In this document: in pieces, positions 13,698 to 23,978 of the stretch
Layout of the letters: every line of letters begins with the position of its first letter
How positions within the stretch are numbered: position 1 is the stretch's first letter
DNA from: Burkholderiaceae bacterium
GTDB taxonomy: Bacteria; Pseudomonadota; Gammaproteobacteria; Burkholderiales; Burkholderiaceae
Length of the DNA stretch: 50,597 nt
Direction of reading: 5' to 3'
Assembly: GCA_030151165.1 (NCBI GenBank)
Contig: JASLEM010000017.1
Coordinates: 1 to 50,597, forward strand
Made by a program: the position numbers and the translations under genes
Notes under the pieces: model-generated
Seen by the model: the letters and a program-made list of their open reading frames with translations, nothing else
What the model was told of the DNA's origin: nothing
Database searches by the model: none

Positions 13698-15139
13698 TCC
13701 GCGATGCTCCGATAGACCGCCAGGTAGTGGTCGGCCGCGGTCTCCCAGTCGAACCGTTGCTGCATCGCGCGCATCTGCACCTTCCTCCATTCGCTGCGCC
13801 GCCCGTGCAGCGCGAAAGCCCGCCGCACCGCGGACAGGTAGTCACCGACCTCGAAACGATCGAACACGAAGCCGGTCGCCGTGTCGTCCGCGAGGTTCTC
13901 GAGCGCGCTGTCGACGACGCTGTCGGCCAGCCCGCCGACGCGCCGCACCAGCGGCAGCGTGCCGTAGCGCAGGCCGTAGAGCTGGGTCAGCCCGCAGGGT
14001 TCGAAGCGCGAGGGCACGAGGATGACGTCGGCGCCGGCGACGATGCGGTGCGCCATCGGCTCGTCGTAGCCGACGCGCAGCGCGACGCGGGACGGCTGCG
14101 CCGCGGCCGCCTCGCGCAGCGCGCTCTCGAGCGCGGCGTCGCCACTGCCCAGCACCACCAGCTGGCCGCCGCGGCGCAGCATCTCGGGCAGCCCTTCGAG
14201 CACGAGCTGGATCCCCTTCTGCTCGGTGAGCCGGCTGACGACGCCGAACAGCGGCGCGTCGGCCTGCACCTCGAGGCCGAACTCGGCCTGCAGGCGCTGG
14301 CGGCAGACGGTCTTGCCGGCCGGCTTCGCCGCGTCGTAGCGCCTGGCGATGGCGGTGTCGGCGGCCGGGTTCCAGATCGCGGGGTCGACGCCGTTCAGGA
14401 TGCCCGTCAGGTCGGCCGAGCGCGCGCGCAGCATGCCGTCGAGGCCGCAGCCCTGCTCCACGTCCTGGATCTCGCGGGCGTAGGTCGGGCTCACCGTGGT
14501 CAGCTTGTCGGCGTAGACCAGGCCGCCCTTCATGAACGAGACCTGACCCCAGAACTCGAGGCCTTCGAGGCCGAAGTAGTCGCCCGGCAAGTCGAGCTCG
14601 TCGCGCGCCGACATCGCGAACGTGCCCTGGAAGGCGAGGTTGTGGATCGTGAAGACCGAGCCGGCGAGCCAGCGGTGCAAGCGGTTCGATGCCGCGCGCA
14701 GGTAGACGGGCGCGAGGCCGGCGTGCCAGTCGTGGCCGTGCACGATCTGCGGGCGCCAGCCGCGGTCGAGGCCTTCGGCGAGCTGCGCGGCGATGCGCCC
14801 GAGCAAGGCGAAGCGGCGATGGCTGTCCGCGTAGGGCAGGCCGTCGGCGTCGACGTACGGGTTCTTGCCGTGCGCGTACATCGAGGCATCGATCAGGTAG
14901 CCGGCGCTGCCATCGGGCAGCGTGCCGCGCAGCAGGCGGACACCGCCAGGCAACGCGAACGCCGTGGCGACCGGCTTCGCGTCGGGCACGCCCGCGAGGA
15001 TCGCCGGGAACGCCGGCAGCAGCACGCGCACGTCGCAGCCGCGCGCCCGCAAGGCGGATGGCAGGGCGCCGCAGACGTCGGCGAGGCCGCCGGTCTTGAG
15101 CAGCGGGAAGAACTCCGAGCAGACTTGCAGTACCTTCAC
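13694..15139 (-). CDS. glgA: Glycogen synthase GlgA (ADP-glucose, GT5)
   Basis: GlgA transfers glucose from ADP-glucose to the growing alpha-1,4 chain. The 481 residues begin [18 protein letters not shown], with the ADP-glucose-binding KTGGLADV at 15-22. [21 protein letters not shown] and the C-terminal donor site [15 protein letters not shown] follow. The start is GTG 15139, overlapping the glgC stop by 4 bases (GTGA). The open frame continues into glgC but without homology. Order glgC-glgA-glgP implies one operon. Confidence 0.95.
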
Positions 15140-16398
15140 AGCGCGGCCAACATGTCTCGGGTGACCAGCACGACGCCGCTCTCGGTGCGAAGGAAACGCT
15201 GCGCGTCGAGCGCCGGATCCTCGCCGATCACCATCCCCGCCGGGATCACGCAGCCGCGGTCGATGACCACGCGGCTCAGGCGGGCGCCCTTGCAGATGTC
15301 GACGTCCGGCAGCACGACCGCCTGGTCGACGCGCGTGCCGGAGCGCGCATGCACGCGCGAGAACAGCACGGAGCGGGTGACGGTCGCGCCCGAGACGATG
15401 CAGCCGCCCGAGACGAGGCTGTCCGAGGCCGAGCCGGGCAGGTTGTCGGCGTCGACGAACTTGGCGGGCGACAGCTGTTCCTGGAAAGTCCAGATCGGCC
15501 AGCGCCGGTCGTACATGTCGAGCGCCGGCGAGGGCGAGGCGAGATCGAGGTTGGCGGCCCAGAACGCGTCGACGGTGCCGACGTCGCGCCAGTACGGCTC
15601 GGTGTGCGGCGGGTTCGGGATGCACGAGCTCGAGAACGGATGCGCGAAGGCCTGGCCCTCGGCCACGGCCTTGGGAATGATGTCCTTGCCGAAGTCGTGG
15701 CTCGAGTTCGCGTCGTTGCTGTCCTCTTCCAGCAACCGGTACAGGTAGTCCGCGTTGAAGATGTAGATGCCCATGCTGCCGAGCGCCTGGTCGGGCCGGC
15801 CGGGCATGGCCGGCGGGTCGGCGGGCTTCTCGACGAAGTCGAGGATCTGGCGCTGCTCGTCGATCGCCATCACGCCGAACGCGGTCGCCTCCATGCGCGG
15901 CACTTCCAGGCAACCGACCGTGACGCCCTTGCCGCTCTGGACATGGTCGGACAGCATGATGGAATAGTCCATCTTGTAGATGTGGTCGCCGGCCAGCACC
16001 AGGATGTACTCGGGCGGGATGCCGCTCTTGATGATGTCGATGTTCTGGGTCACCGCGTCGGCCGTGCCCATGTACCACTGCTCGTTCACGCGTTGCTGCG
16101 CGGGCAGCAGGTCGACCGATTCGTTCAGCTCGCTGCGCATGAAGCTCCAGCCGCGCTGCAGGTGGCGCAGCAGCGAGTGCGACTTGTACTGCGTGGCGAC
16201 CGCGATGCGGCGGATGCCCGAGTTCAGGCAGTTCGACAGCGCGAAGTCGATGATGCGGAACTTGCCGCCGAAATACACCGCCGGCTTGGCGCGCCGGTCG
16301 GTCAGTTGCATCAGCCGCGAGCCGCGCCCACCCGCGAGCACGATCGCCGAACAGCGGCGCACCAGGTGCACCCCCGCCTCACCAGGACGGATCTCCAT
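15136..16398 (-). CDS. glgC: Glucose-1-phosphate adenylyltransferase (ADP-glucose pyrophosphorylase), copy 1
   Basis: GlgC makes ADP-glucose from ATP and glucose-1-phosphate, the committed step of glycogen synthesis. It has 420 residues. The nucleotidyltransferase loop LAGGRGSRL is at 21-29 and [15 protein letters not shown] at 38-52, then [18 protein letters not shown] and VEKPADPP. The C-terminal part is a left-handed beta-helix region. ATG 16398 is preceded by a good ribosome site (GAGGAG about 7 bases upstream), which decides the start over longer frames. A second, more divergent copy lies at 22658-23926. Confidence 0.94.
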   Translation of the reverse strand: MEIRPGEAGVHLVRRCSAIVLAGGRGSRLMQLTDRRAKPAVYFGGKFRIIDFALSNCLNSGIRRIAVATQYKSHSLLRHLQRGWSFMRSELNESVDLLPAQQRVNEQWYMGTADAVTQNIDIIKSGIPPEYILVLAGDHIYKMDYSIMLSDHVQSGKGVTVGCLEVPRMEATAFGVMAIDEQRQILDFVEKPADPPAMPGRPDQALGSMGIYIFNADYLYRLLEEDSNDANSSHDFGKDIIPKAVAEGQAFAHPFSSSCIPNPPHTEPYWRDVGTVDAFWAANLDLASPSPALDMYDRRWPIWTFQEQLSPAKFVDADNLPGSASDSLVSGGCIVSGATVTRSVLFSRVHARSGTRVDQAVVLPDVDICKGARLSRVVIDRGCVIPAGMVIGEDPALDAQRFLRTESGVVLVTRDMLAAL

Positions 16399-16717
16399 CG
16401 TTGTCTCCTCAAGTCGATCGACACCGCGACGCTCGCGGCACTTCCGCGCAGGCCACCGTACCGGAGAAGCGCGGCTCGGGCAAGTCGCTTGCCCGGCAAA
16501 TCGCATACTCCGGGGCCTTCACGCAACTTCCGCTGACCGGCGGCCGTCTCGGCGTTAAGCTGGCAAAGCAGACGCTGCACCGCGGACATCCCCGTCCCCG
16601 GCTCGCGCGCCCCGGCAGACCGGATCTCAACTCTCCCGACCAGCATGCCCATCGTCCCCGCTCGTTCCCCCGAGTCCACCGGCCCGCTTCACCGCGCGGC
16701 TCGCGAGGCCTGACCCG
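16399..16717. promoter_or_regulatory. Divergent glgC/glgB control region with a perfect dyad
   Basis: These 319 bases separate the two divergent glycogen transcription units and must hold both promoters; I cannot place -35/-10 boxes with confidence in this GC-rich stretch. The clear feature is a perfect inverted repeat at 16477-16495, arms CGGGCAAG and CTTGCCCG around TCG. Because it reads the same on both strands between divergent operons, it is a reasonable operator candidate. Confidence 0.5.
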
Positions 16718-18895
16718 ATGCTGCAGGACACCGCGATCGACCTCATCCGTACCGCCCGCCATGGCGACCCGTTCGCCGTGCTCGGCCCGCACGCCGGCGA
16801 CGACGGCGGCCTGTGGGTGCGAGCCTTCGTGCCGGGCGCGGCGCGCGTCGAGATCCTGGCGCGTGCCGACGGCGCGCCGCAGGGCGAGCTGGCGCCGCGC
16901 CACGCCGACGGCTTCTTCGAAGGCCCGCTGACCCTCGCGGGCGACGCCTATCGGCTGCGCGCCCACTGGCACGGCGGCGGCAGCGCCGAGTTCGAGGATC
17001 CGTATCGCTTCCCGCCCGTGCTCGGCGACACCGACACGTGGCTGCTCTCCGAGGGCACGCACCTGCGCCCCTACGAAGTGATGGGCGCGATCGTGCGCGA
17101 GTGGGCCGGGGTCGCCGGCACGTCCTTCGCGGTCTGGGCGCCGAACGCCGTCCGGGTCAGCGTGGTCGGCGACTTCAACCAGTGGGACGGCCGCCGCCAC
17201 CCGATGCGCCTGCGCCGCGAGTGCGGCGTGTGGGAAATCTTCCTGCCCGGGGTCGGCGCTGGCAGCGCCTACAAGTACGAGCTGCTGGCCGCCGACGGCA
17301 CCCTGCTGCCGCTGAAGGCCGACCCGTACGCGCTGCAGGGCGAGCTGCGCTCCGCGACGGCCAGCGTCGTGGGCACGCTGCCGCCGGTGGCCGCGACGTC
17401 CGAACAACGCCGGCGCGCGAACGCGCTGGACGCGCCGATCAGCGTCTACGAGGTGCATCTCGGGTCGTGGCGGCGCCATGTCGACGGCAACCGCTTCCTG
17501 AATTGGGACGAACTCGCCGACGCGCTGGTGCCGTACGCCCGGGAGCTCGGCTTCACGCACCTCGAGCTGATGCCGGTCAGCGAGCACCCCTTCGACGGTT
17601 CCTGGGGCTACCAGCCGATCGGCCTGTACGCGCCCACGGCGCGCTTCGGCGACGCCGCCGGCTTCGCGCGGTTCGTCGAACGCTGCCACGCGCAAGGCCT
17701 GGGCGTGCTGCTGGACTGGGTGCCGGCCCATTTCCCGTCGGACAAACACGGGCTCGCGCTGTTCGACGGCACGCCGCTGTACGAACACGCCGACCCGCGC
17801 GAAGGCTTCCACCAGGACTGGAACACGCTGATCTACAACTTCGGCCGCGCCGAGGTCCGCAACTTCCTCGTCGCCAACGCGCTGTTCTGGGTCGAGCGCT
17901 ACGGCGTCGACGGGCTGCGCGTCGACGCGGTCGCCTCGATGCTGTACCGCGACTACAGCCGCAAGGCCGGCGAATGGGTGCCCAACATCCATGGCGGGCG
18001 CGAGAACCTCGAGGCGATCGCGTTCCTGAAGCGCATGAACGAGGTCGTGGGCGTGGAGCGCCCGCAGGCGGTGACGGTGGCCGAGGAATCGACGGCGTTC
18101 CCGAACGTCTCGCGGCCGGTCTACACGGGCGGGCTCGGCTTCCACTACAAATGGAACATGGGCTGGATGCACGACACGTTGCAGTACATCGAGCGCGACC
18201 CGGTGCACCGGCGCCATCACCAGAACGAGATCAGCTTCTCGCTGGCCTACGCGTTCACCGAGAACTTCGTGCTGCCGCTGTCGCACGACGAGGTGGTGCA
18301 CGGCAAGGGTGCACTGCTCGCGAAGATGCCGGGCGATCGCTGGCAGCAGTTCGCCAACCTGCGCGCGTACTACGGCTTCATGTTCGGCCACCCGGGCAAG
18401 AAGCTGCTGTTCATGGGCTGCGAATTCGGCCAGGAGCGCGAGTGGAACCATGACCGCAGCCTCGACTGGCACCTGCTCGACGCGCCGGAGCACCGCGGGC
18501 TGCAGTTGCTGGTGACGGACCTGAACCGCTTCTACGCCGGCACGCCCGCGCTGTACGAGCGCGACTTCACGCCCGACGGCTTCGAATGGATCTCCCACGC
18601 CGACGCCGACCACTCGGTGCTGAGCTTCATCCGCCGCGGGGCCGACCCCGACCGGCTGGTGCTGGTGGTGTGCAACTTCACGCCGGTGGTGCAGCACGAC
18701 TACCGGATCGGCGTGCCACGCCTGGGCGCCTGGCGCGAACGCATCAACACCGACTCGGCCTACTACGGCGGCAGCAACGTCGGCACCGCCTTCGGCGAAC
18801 TCACGGCCGAACCCGTGCCGTGGGACGGCCACGCCCAGTCGTTGATGCTCGCGCTGCCGCCGCTGGCGACCGTCTTCTTCGAATGGACGGCCTGA
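16718..18895 (+). CDS. glgB: 1,4-alpha-glucan branching enzyme GlgB
   Basis: GlgB cuts an alpha-1,4 chain and re-attaches it by an alpha-1,6 bond to branch glycogen. It has 725 residues, standard for the GH13/CBM48 enzyme. Two N-terminal beta-domains (about 1-215, including [18 protein letters not shown]) precede the barrel. Catalytic residues are visible: the Asp in [11 protein letters not shown] (D403), the Glu in VAEEST (456/457), and the transition-state Asp in [11 protein letters not shown]. It heads the rightward operon; glgX follows within a few bases. Confidence 0.96.
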   Translation: MLQDTAIDLIRTARHGDPFAVLGPHAGDDGGLWVRAFVPGAARVEILARADGAPQGELAPRHADGFFEGPLTLAGDAYRLRAHWHGGGSAEFEDPYRFPPVLGDTDTWLLSEGTHLRPYEVMGAIVREWAGVAGTSFAVWAPNAVRVSVVGDFNQWDGRRHPMRLRRECGVWEIFLPGVGAGSAYKYELLAADGTLLPLKADPYALQGELRSATASVVGTLPPVAATSEQRRRANALDAPISVYEVHLGSWRRHVDGNRFLNWDELADALVPYARELGFTHLELMPVSEHPFDGSWGYQPIGLYAPTARFGDAAGFARFVERCHAQGLGVLLDWVPAHFPSDKHGLALFDGTPLYEHADPREGFHQDWNTLIYNFGRAEVRNFLVANALFWVERYGVDGLRVDAVASMLYRDYSRKAGEWVPNIHGGRENLEAIAFLKRMNEVVGVERPQAVTVAEESTAFPNVSRPVYTGGLGFHYKWNMGWMHDTLQYIERDPVHRRHHQNEISFSLAYAFTENFVLPLSHDEVVHGKGALLAKMPGDRWQQFANLRAYYGFMFGHPGKKLLFMGCEFGQEREWNHDRSLDWHLLDAPEHRGLQLLVTDLNRFYAGTPALYERDFTPDGFEWISHADADHSVLSFIRRGADPDRLVLVVCNFTPVVQHDYRIGVPRLGAWRERINTDSAYYGGSNVGTAFGELTAEPVPWDGHAQSLMLALPPLATVFFEWTA

Positions 18896-18900
18896 ACGCG

Positions 18901-20976
18901 ATGCGGCCGGGACGCCCGTGGCCGCTGGGCGCGCACTGCGACGGCGAGGGCGTGAACTTCGCCGTCTGGTCGACGCGGGCCAAGGCCATCGAGGTGTGCG
19001 TCTACGACAGCACCGGCGAGCACGAGCTCGCGCGCTGGCCGCTGCCCCGGCGCACCAACGACGTCCATCACGGCTTCCTGCCCGGCGCCGGCGCCGGCCT
19101 CGTCTACGGCCTGCGCGCGCACGGCCCGTGGCGCCCCGAACGCGGCGACCGCTTCAACCCGAACAAGCTGCTGCTCGACCCGTACGCACGCGAGATCGTC
19201 GGCCAGTTCGCATGGCGCGACGAGCACTTCGGCGCCGACCTGGCCTATCCCAGCCATCGCGACATGAGCGACAACGGCGCGCATGCGCTGAAGGCGCGCG
19301 TGGTCGACGACGCCTTCGACTGGCAAGGCGACCGCCACCCCTACACGCCGCTCGCCGAGACGGTGCTCTACGAACTGCACGTCAAGGGCTTCACGAAGAC
19401 GCATCCCGGCGTCCCCGAGGCGCTGCGCGGCAGCTACGCGGGCCTGGCCAGCGACGCGGCCATCGCGCACCTGCGGCGGCTCGGCGTCACCGCCGTGGAC
19501 CTGCTGCCGGTGCACCAGCACATCGACGAACAGCGGCTCGCGTCGGCGGGCCTCGTCAACTACTGGGGCTACAACACGATCGGCTTCTTCTGCCCGGAGC
19601 CGAACCTGGCCGCCGCGCAGGAGGCCCACGCCGTGCGCGACGAATTCCGCACGATGGTGCGGCGCCTGCACGCGGCGGGCATCGAGGTGATCCTCGACGT
19701 CGTCTACAACCACAGCGCCGAGGGGGACGAGACCGGCCCGACGCTGGCGTTCCGCGGCCTCGACAACGCCAGCTGGTACCGCCTGCCGCCCGACGCGCGG
19801 TCGCGCTACGTGAACGACACCGGCTGCGGCAACACGATCGACCTGCGCCAGCCGCACGTGCTGCAGTTCGTCCTCGACAGCCTGCGCTACTGGGCCGGCG
19901 AGATGCACGTCGACGGCTTCCGCTTCGATCTCGCCACCGTGCTCGGGCGCGGCGACGACGGCTTCGACAGGCGCAGCGCGTTCTTCACCGCGATCGCGCA
20001 GGATCCGCTGCTGTCGACGCTGAAGATGATCGCCGAGCCGTGGGATCTCGGTCCGGGCGGCTACCAGGTCGGCGGCTTCCCGCGCGGCTGGCTCGAATGG
20101 AACGACCGCTTCCGCGATTCGATGCGCTCGTACTGGATCCGCAACAGCGTGTGGCGCGGCGACTTCGCGCTGCGGCTGTGCGGCTCCTCGGACATCTACC
20201 AGGCCGCCGGCCGCGTGCCGGCGGAGTCGGTCAACTACATCGTCTCGCACGACGGCTTCACGCTGGCCGACCTCGTGTCCTACGCGCGCCGCCACAACGA
20301 GGCCAACGGCGAAGGCAACGCCGACGGCCACGGCGACAACCACAGTGCGAACTTCGGCGTCGAGGGCCCGAGCGCCGATCCGGCCATCGTGCAGTCGCGC
20401 GGCCGCGTGCAGCGCGCGCTGCTCGCCACGCTGCTGCTGTCGCAGGGCACGCCGATGCTGGCCGCGGGCGACGAGATCGGCCGAACGCAGGGCGGCAACA
20501 ACAACGCCTATTGCCAGGACAACGAGACGAGCTGGGTCGACTGGTCGCGCATCGACGAGCCGCTGCTCGCGCTGGTGGTGCGCCTGCTCGCGCTGCGCCG
20601 CCAGGCCGGCGTGTTCGCGGCGCACTGGCACGACGGCCTGCCCGACCGCTACGGCCTGCCCGACCTCACCTGGCTGCGCGCCGACGGCACCGCAATGCAG
20701 GGTGACGACTGGTCGCAGACCGACCGCCAGGTGCTCGGCTGCCTGGTCGGCCACCCGGGGCGGCTGAAGGTGCCGCTGCTGCTGCTGTTCAACGCCGAAG
20801 CCGTCGACCACGAATTCCCGCTGCCCGGCGGCAGCTGGCAGGTGGTGGTGCACACCGCCGACCCCGAAGAGCACCTGCGCTGGCTGGCGGGCGACGCCCC
20901 GTTCACGCTGCCCGCCCGCAGCGCCGTCGTGCTGGCCGCGGCCGGCCACGCGCTGCAGTTCACCGATCCGAGCTGA
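18901..20976 (+). CDS. glgX: Glycogen debranching enzyme GlgX, copy 1
   Basis: GlgX is an isoamylase-type GH13 enzyme that hydrolyses alpha-1,6 branches, preferring short branches left by phosphorylase. The 691 residues start [20 protein letters not shown] (CBM48-like). They then show [20 protein letters not shown], the nucleophile Asp in VDGFRFDLA, the acid/base Glu in IAEPWDLG and [17 protein letters not shown] 18901 lies 5 bases after the glgB stop; an in-frame ATG at 18883 overlapping glgB is an alternative. About half of the residues look shared with the second copy (23979-26144). Confidence 0.94.
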   Translation: MRPGRPWPLGAHCDGEGVNFAVWSTRAKAIEVCVYDSTGEHELARWPLPRRTNDVHHGFLPGAGAGLVYGLRAHGPWRPERGDRFNPNKLLLDPYAREIVGQFAWRDEHFGADLAYPSHRDMSDNGAHALKARVVDDAFDWQGDRHPYTPLAETVLYELHVKGFTKTHPGVPEALRGSYAGLASDAAIAHLRRLGVTAVDLLPVHQHIDEQRLASAGLVNYWGYNTIGFFCPEPNLAAAQEAHAVRDEFRTMVRRLHAAGIEVILDVVYNHSAEGDETGPTLAFRGLDNASWYRLPPDARSRYVNDTGCGNTIDLRQPHVLQFVLDSLRYWAGEMHVDGFRFDLATVLGRGDDGFDRRSAFFTAIAQDPLLSTLKMIAEPWDLGPGGYQVGGFPRGWLEWNDRFRDSMRSYWIRNSVWRGDFALRLCGSSDIYQAAGRVPAESVNYIVSHDGFTLADLVSYARRHNEANGEGNADGHGDNHSANFGVEGPSADPAIVQSRGRVQRALLATLLLSQGTPMLAAGDEIGRTQGGNNNAYCQDNETSWVDWSRIDEPLLALVVRLLALRRQAGVFAAHWHDGLPDRYGLPDLTWLRADGTAMQGDDWSQTDRQVLGCLVGHPGRLKVPLLLLFNAEAVDHEFPLPGGSWQVVVHTADPEEHLRWLAGDAPFTLPARSAVVLAAAGHALQFTDPS

Positions 20977-20996
20977 GAAACCAAGGAATCTTCGAG

Positions 20997-22508
20997 ATGC
21001 GACTTCCCCGCGCCGCCGGCGTCCTGCTGCATCCGACGTCCCTGCCCGGCCCGCACGGCTCGGGCGACCTCGGCCCGTCCGCGCGCCATTTCGTCGACTG
21101 GCTGGTGGTCGGCGGGCAACGCCTGTGGCAGATGCTGCCGCTCGGCGACATCGGCCCCGGCAACTCGCCGTACATGAGCCCGTCGGCGTTCGCGGGCAAC
21201 GTGCTGCTGGTCGACCTCGAGGAACTGCGCGCGCGCGGCTGGCTGGACGAGGCCGACCTCGCCGAGCCGGCCGCGGCCACGCTGGAGCGCATCGACTTCG
21301 CCGCCGTCGTGCCGTGGCGCATGGAGCGGCTGGCGCGCGCGGCGCAGCGCTTCCTCGAGCAGGACGAAGGCACCGATCGCACCGACCACGCCGACTTCGC
21401 CGCCTTCCGCGCGCGCCACGCCGCGTGGCTCGCCGACTACGCGCTGTTCCGCGCGCTCGACGAGCACTTCGAAGGCCGGCCCTGGTGCGACTGGGACGCG
21501 CCGCTCGCCCGCCGCGACCCGGCCGCGCTCGCCGCCGCCACGCAGGCGCACGCGCCGCGCATCGCGTTCTGGGAGTTCTGCCAGTGGTGCTTCTTCCGCC
21601 AGTGGCTGGCGCTGCGGGCCTACGCGAACGAGCGGGGCGTGCGCATCATCGGCGACGTGCCGATCTTCGTCGCGTACCAGAGCGCCGAGACCTGGGCGCG
21701 CCCCGAGCTGTTCGAGCTCGACGCCGATGGCCGCCAGACCGCCGTCGCCGGCGTGCCGCCCGACCTGTTCAGCGCGACCGGCCAGCACTGGGGCAATCCG
21801 CTCTATCGCTGGGCCGCGCATGCGCGCGACGGCTACGCGTGGTGGATCGAGCGCGTGCGCCACACCTTCGCGATGGTGGACATCGCCCGCATCGACCACT
21901 TCCGCGGCTTCGCCGCGTACTGGGAGATCCCGGCCGGCGAGACGACCGCCATCAACGGGCGCTGGGTGCCCGGCCCCGCGGACGCGCTGTTCGAGGCGAT
22001 CACCGGCGCGCTGGGCGAGCTGCCCATCATCGCGGAAGACCTCGGCGTGATCACGCCCGACGTCGACGCACTGCGCCGCCGCCTCGGCTTCCCCGGCATG
22101 TGCGTGCTGCAGTTCGCGTTCGGCCAGTCCGACGGCGGCGCCAACCGCTACCTGCCGCACCACCACGAGGCGCTGACGGCCTGCCTGACCGGCAGCCACG
22201 ACAACGACACCACCGTCGGCTGGTGGTCGCACCAGTCCGAGCGCGTGCGCGACCAGCTGCGCGAGTATTTCGCCGTCGACGGGATGGACGTCGCCGGCAC
22301 GCTGGTACGCGCCGCCTTCGCGAGCGTCGCCGACACCGCCATCGTCCCGATGCAGGACGTGCTGCGGCTCGGCGGAGAGCACCGCATGAACCTGCCCGGC
22401 ACCGCGACGGGCAACTGGAGCTGGCGCTTCGACTGGTCGCAGGTCGGCCCCTGGCCGGCCGACGCGCTGCGGCGGATGGCCGTGCTGTACGGCCGTCTCG
22501 GCGACTGA
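20997..22508 (+). CDS. malQ: 4-alpha-glucanotransferase (amylomaltase)
   Basis: MalQ moves maltodextrin segments between chains by disproportionation and feeds longer chains back to phosphorylase. The 503 residues fit the compact GH77 type (plant DPE1/Thermus length), without the extra N-terminal domains of E. coli MalQ (about 690). Motifs are [17 protein letters not shown] at the N-terminus, [16 protein letters not shown] with the nucleophile Asp, [13 protein letters not shown] with the catalytic Glu, and [15 protein letters not shown] 20997 is 20 bases after glgX, with AAGGAA as ribosome site. Confidence 0.95.
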   Translation: MRLPRAAGVLLHPTSLPGPHGSGDLGPSARHFVDWLVVGGQRLWQMLPLGDIGPGNSPYMSPSAFAGNVLLVDLEELRARGWLDEADLAEPAAATLERIDFAAVVPWRMERLARAAQRFLEQDEGTDRTDHADFAAFRARHAAWLADYALFRALDEHFEGRPWCDWDAPLARRDPAALAAATQAHAPRIAFWEFCQWCFFRQWLALRAYANERGVRIIGDVPIFVAYQSAETWARPELFELDADGRQTAVAGVPPDLFSATGQHWGNPLYRWAAHARDGYAWWIERVRHTFAMVDIARIDHFRGFAAYWEIPAGETTAINGRWVPGPADALFEAITGALGELPIIAEDLGVITPDVDALRRRLGFPGMCVLQFAFGQSDGGANRYLPHHHEALTACLTGSHDNDTTVGWWSHQSERVRDQLREYFAVDGMDVAGTLVRAAFASVADTAIVPMQDVLRLGGEHRMNLPGTATGNWSWRFDWSQVGPWPADALRRMAVLYGRLGD

Positions 22509-22603
22509 GCCGTCGCGGCCGCGGCGAGCGGCGAAAATTTTCCCGGGCGATTCCCCAGAAAAGGGGAGATCGGGCACGCCGATTGCGATACAGGTGGATA
22601 CAG

Positions 22604-22625
22604 CGCGGCCACCGAGGTGGCCGCG
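22604..22625 (+). promoter_or_regulatory. Perfect 10-bp hairpin ahead of glgC2
   Basis: CGCGGCCACC (22604-22613) is followed by GA and the exact reverse complement GGTGGCCGCG (22616-22625). It ends 32 bases before the glgC2 ATG and is the main structure in the 149-base malQ-glgC2 gap. There is no T run after it, so it looks less like a classical terminator than like a leader structure or an mRNA-protecting hairpin. A smaller TCCCC/GGGGA hairpin lies about 55 bases upstream. Confidence 0.6.
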
Positions 22626-22657
22626 TCGCTGCCATAGCAACCCCAGGGATCCGATCC

Positions 22658-23926
22658 ATGTCTTCCGGTCAAAACGTCCTCGCCTTCGTCATGGCAGGAG
22701 GCGAAGGCTCGCGCCTGAGTCCCCTCACGGCCGAGCGCTCCAAGCCCTCGGTGCCGTTCAACGGAAAGCACCGCATCGTCGACTTCGTGCTCAGCAACCT
22801 CGTCAACTCCGAGATCGACTCGATCTACCTGCTGGTGCAGTACAAGTCGCAGTCGCTGATCGAGCACGTGCGCCAGACCTGGACGACGGGCGGCGTGTTC
22901 CGCCCGCGCCAGTTCATCACCGTCGTGCCGCCGCAGATGCACCACGGCCCGGAGTGGTTCCAGGGCACCGCCGACGCGGTCTGGCAGAACCTGCACCTGA
23001 TGGACGAACAGCGGCCCGATCTCGTCGCCGTGTTCGGCGCCGATCATATTTACCGCATGGATGTCCGTCAGATGGTCGACCACCACCTGCGCACCGGCGC
23101 CGACGTGACCGTCGCGACGCTGCCGGTGCCCTGCGCCGAGGCGACCGGCTTCGGCGTGGTCGACGTCGGCGGCGACCACCGCATCACCCGCTTCCTCGAG
23201 AAGCCCGCCCAGCCGCCGTCGATGCCCGGCCGGCCCGGCCATTCGCTGGCCTCGATGGGCAACTACATCTTCTCGGCCGATGTCCTGCGGCGCGAGCTGC
23301 AGCGCGCGCGCGAGCTCGGCGAGAGCGACTTCGGCCGCCACATCCTGCCGCGCATCGTCGAGTCGCATCGGCTGGTGGCGTACGACTTCGCGACCAACGA
23401 CGTGCCCGGCGTGCACGACTACGAGGAGCACGCCTACTGGCGCGACGTCGGCACGATCGACGCCTACTTCGAAGCACACCTCGACACGCTCGGCGCCACC
23501 CCGCGCTTCCAGATCACCAACCCGCACTGGCCCGTCTTCGCGATGGCCGACCAGGCGGCGTCCGCGCAGATCGAGGGCGGCGACATCCGACGCTCGGTGA
23601 TCGGCTCGGGCTGCGTGGTGGACGGCGCGCGCCTCGACCACGCGATGCTTCGCCGCAACGTGTGCGTGCAGGAAGGGGCGGTGCTCGATCACTGCATCCT
23701 GATGGAGCGGGCGCACGTCGGGCGCGGCGCGAAGCTGCGGCGCGTGATCGTCGACCAGGACAACGAGATCCCGCCGAACGAATGCATCGGCTTCGACGCG
23801 GAGCGCGATCGCGCGCGCTTCACCGTGAGCGACGGCGGCATCGTCGTCGTGCCCCGCGGCTATTTCCCGCCGACGGCGAGCGCGCAACGATCGGCCCGCG
23901 GCATCGCCCTGCCGATCGCGGCCTGA
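22658..23926 (+). CDS. glgC: Glucose-1-phosphate adenylyltransferase, copy 2
   Basis: This is a second ADP-glucose pyrophosphorylase of 422 residues. The nucleotidyltransferase loop reads [13 protein letters not shown] (12-24), then [36 protein letters not shown] and [14 protein letters not shown]. The C-terminal hexapeptide-like region carries [12 protein letters not shown]. All core substrate motifs are present, so it should be active. Differences from copy 1 around the N-terminal regulatory region suggest different allosteric control. ATG 22658 was chosen for the AGGGAT ribosome site; longer frames upstream lie in malQ. It opens the glgC2-glgX2-treZ-treY part of the locus. Confidence 0.93.
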   Translation: MSSGQNVLAFVMAGGEGSRLSPLTAERSKPSVPFNGKHRIVDFVLSNLVNSEIDSIYLLVQYKSQSLIEHVRQTWTTGGVFRPRQFITVVPPQMHHGPEWFQGTADAVWQNLHLMDEQRPDLVAVFGADHIYRMDVRQMVDHHLRTGADVTVATLPVPCAEATGFGVVDVGGDHRITRFLEKPAQPPSMPGRPGHSLASMGNYIFSADVLRRELQRARELGESDFGRHILPRIVESHRLVAYDFATNDVPGVHDYEEHAYWRDVGTIDAYFEAHLDTLGATPRFQITNPHWPVFAMADQAASAQIEGGDIRRSVIGSGCVVDGARLDHAMLRRNVCVQEGAVLDHCILMERAHVGRGAKLRRVIVDQDNEIPPNECIGFDAERDRARFTVSDGGIVVVPRGYFPPTASAQRSARGIALPIAA

Positions 23927-23978
23927 GCGTTCGCCGCCGGGGGCCGTGGCAGGCGCCATCCTTGCCTCGGCGGCCACC

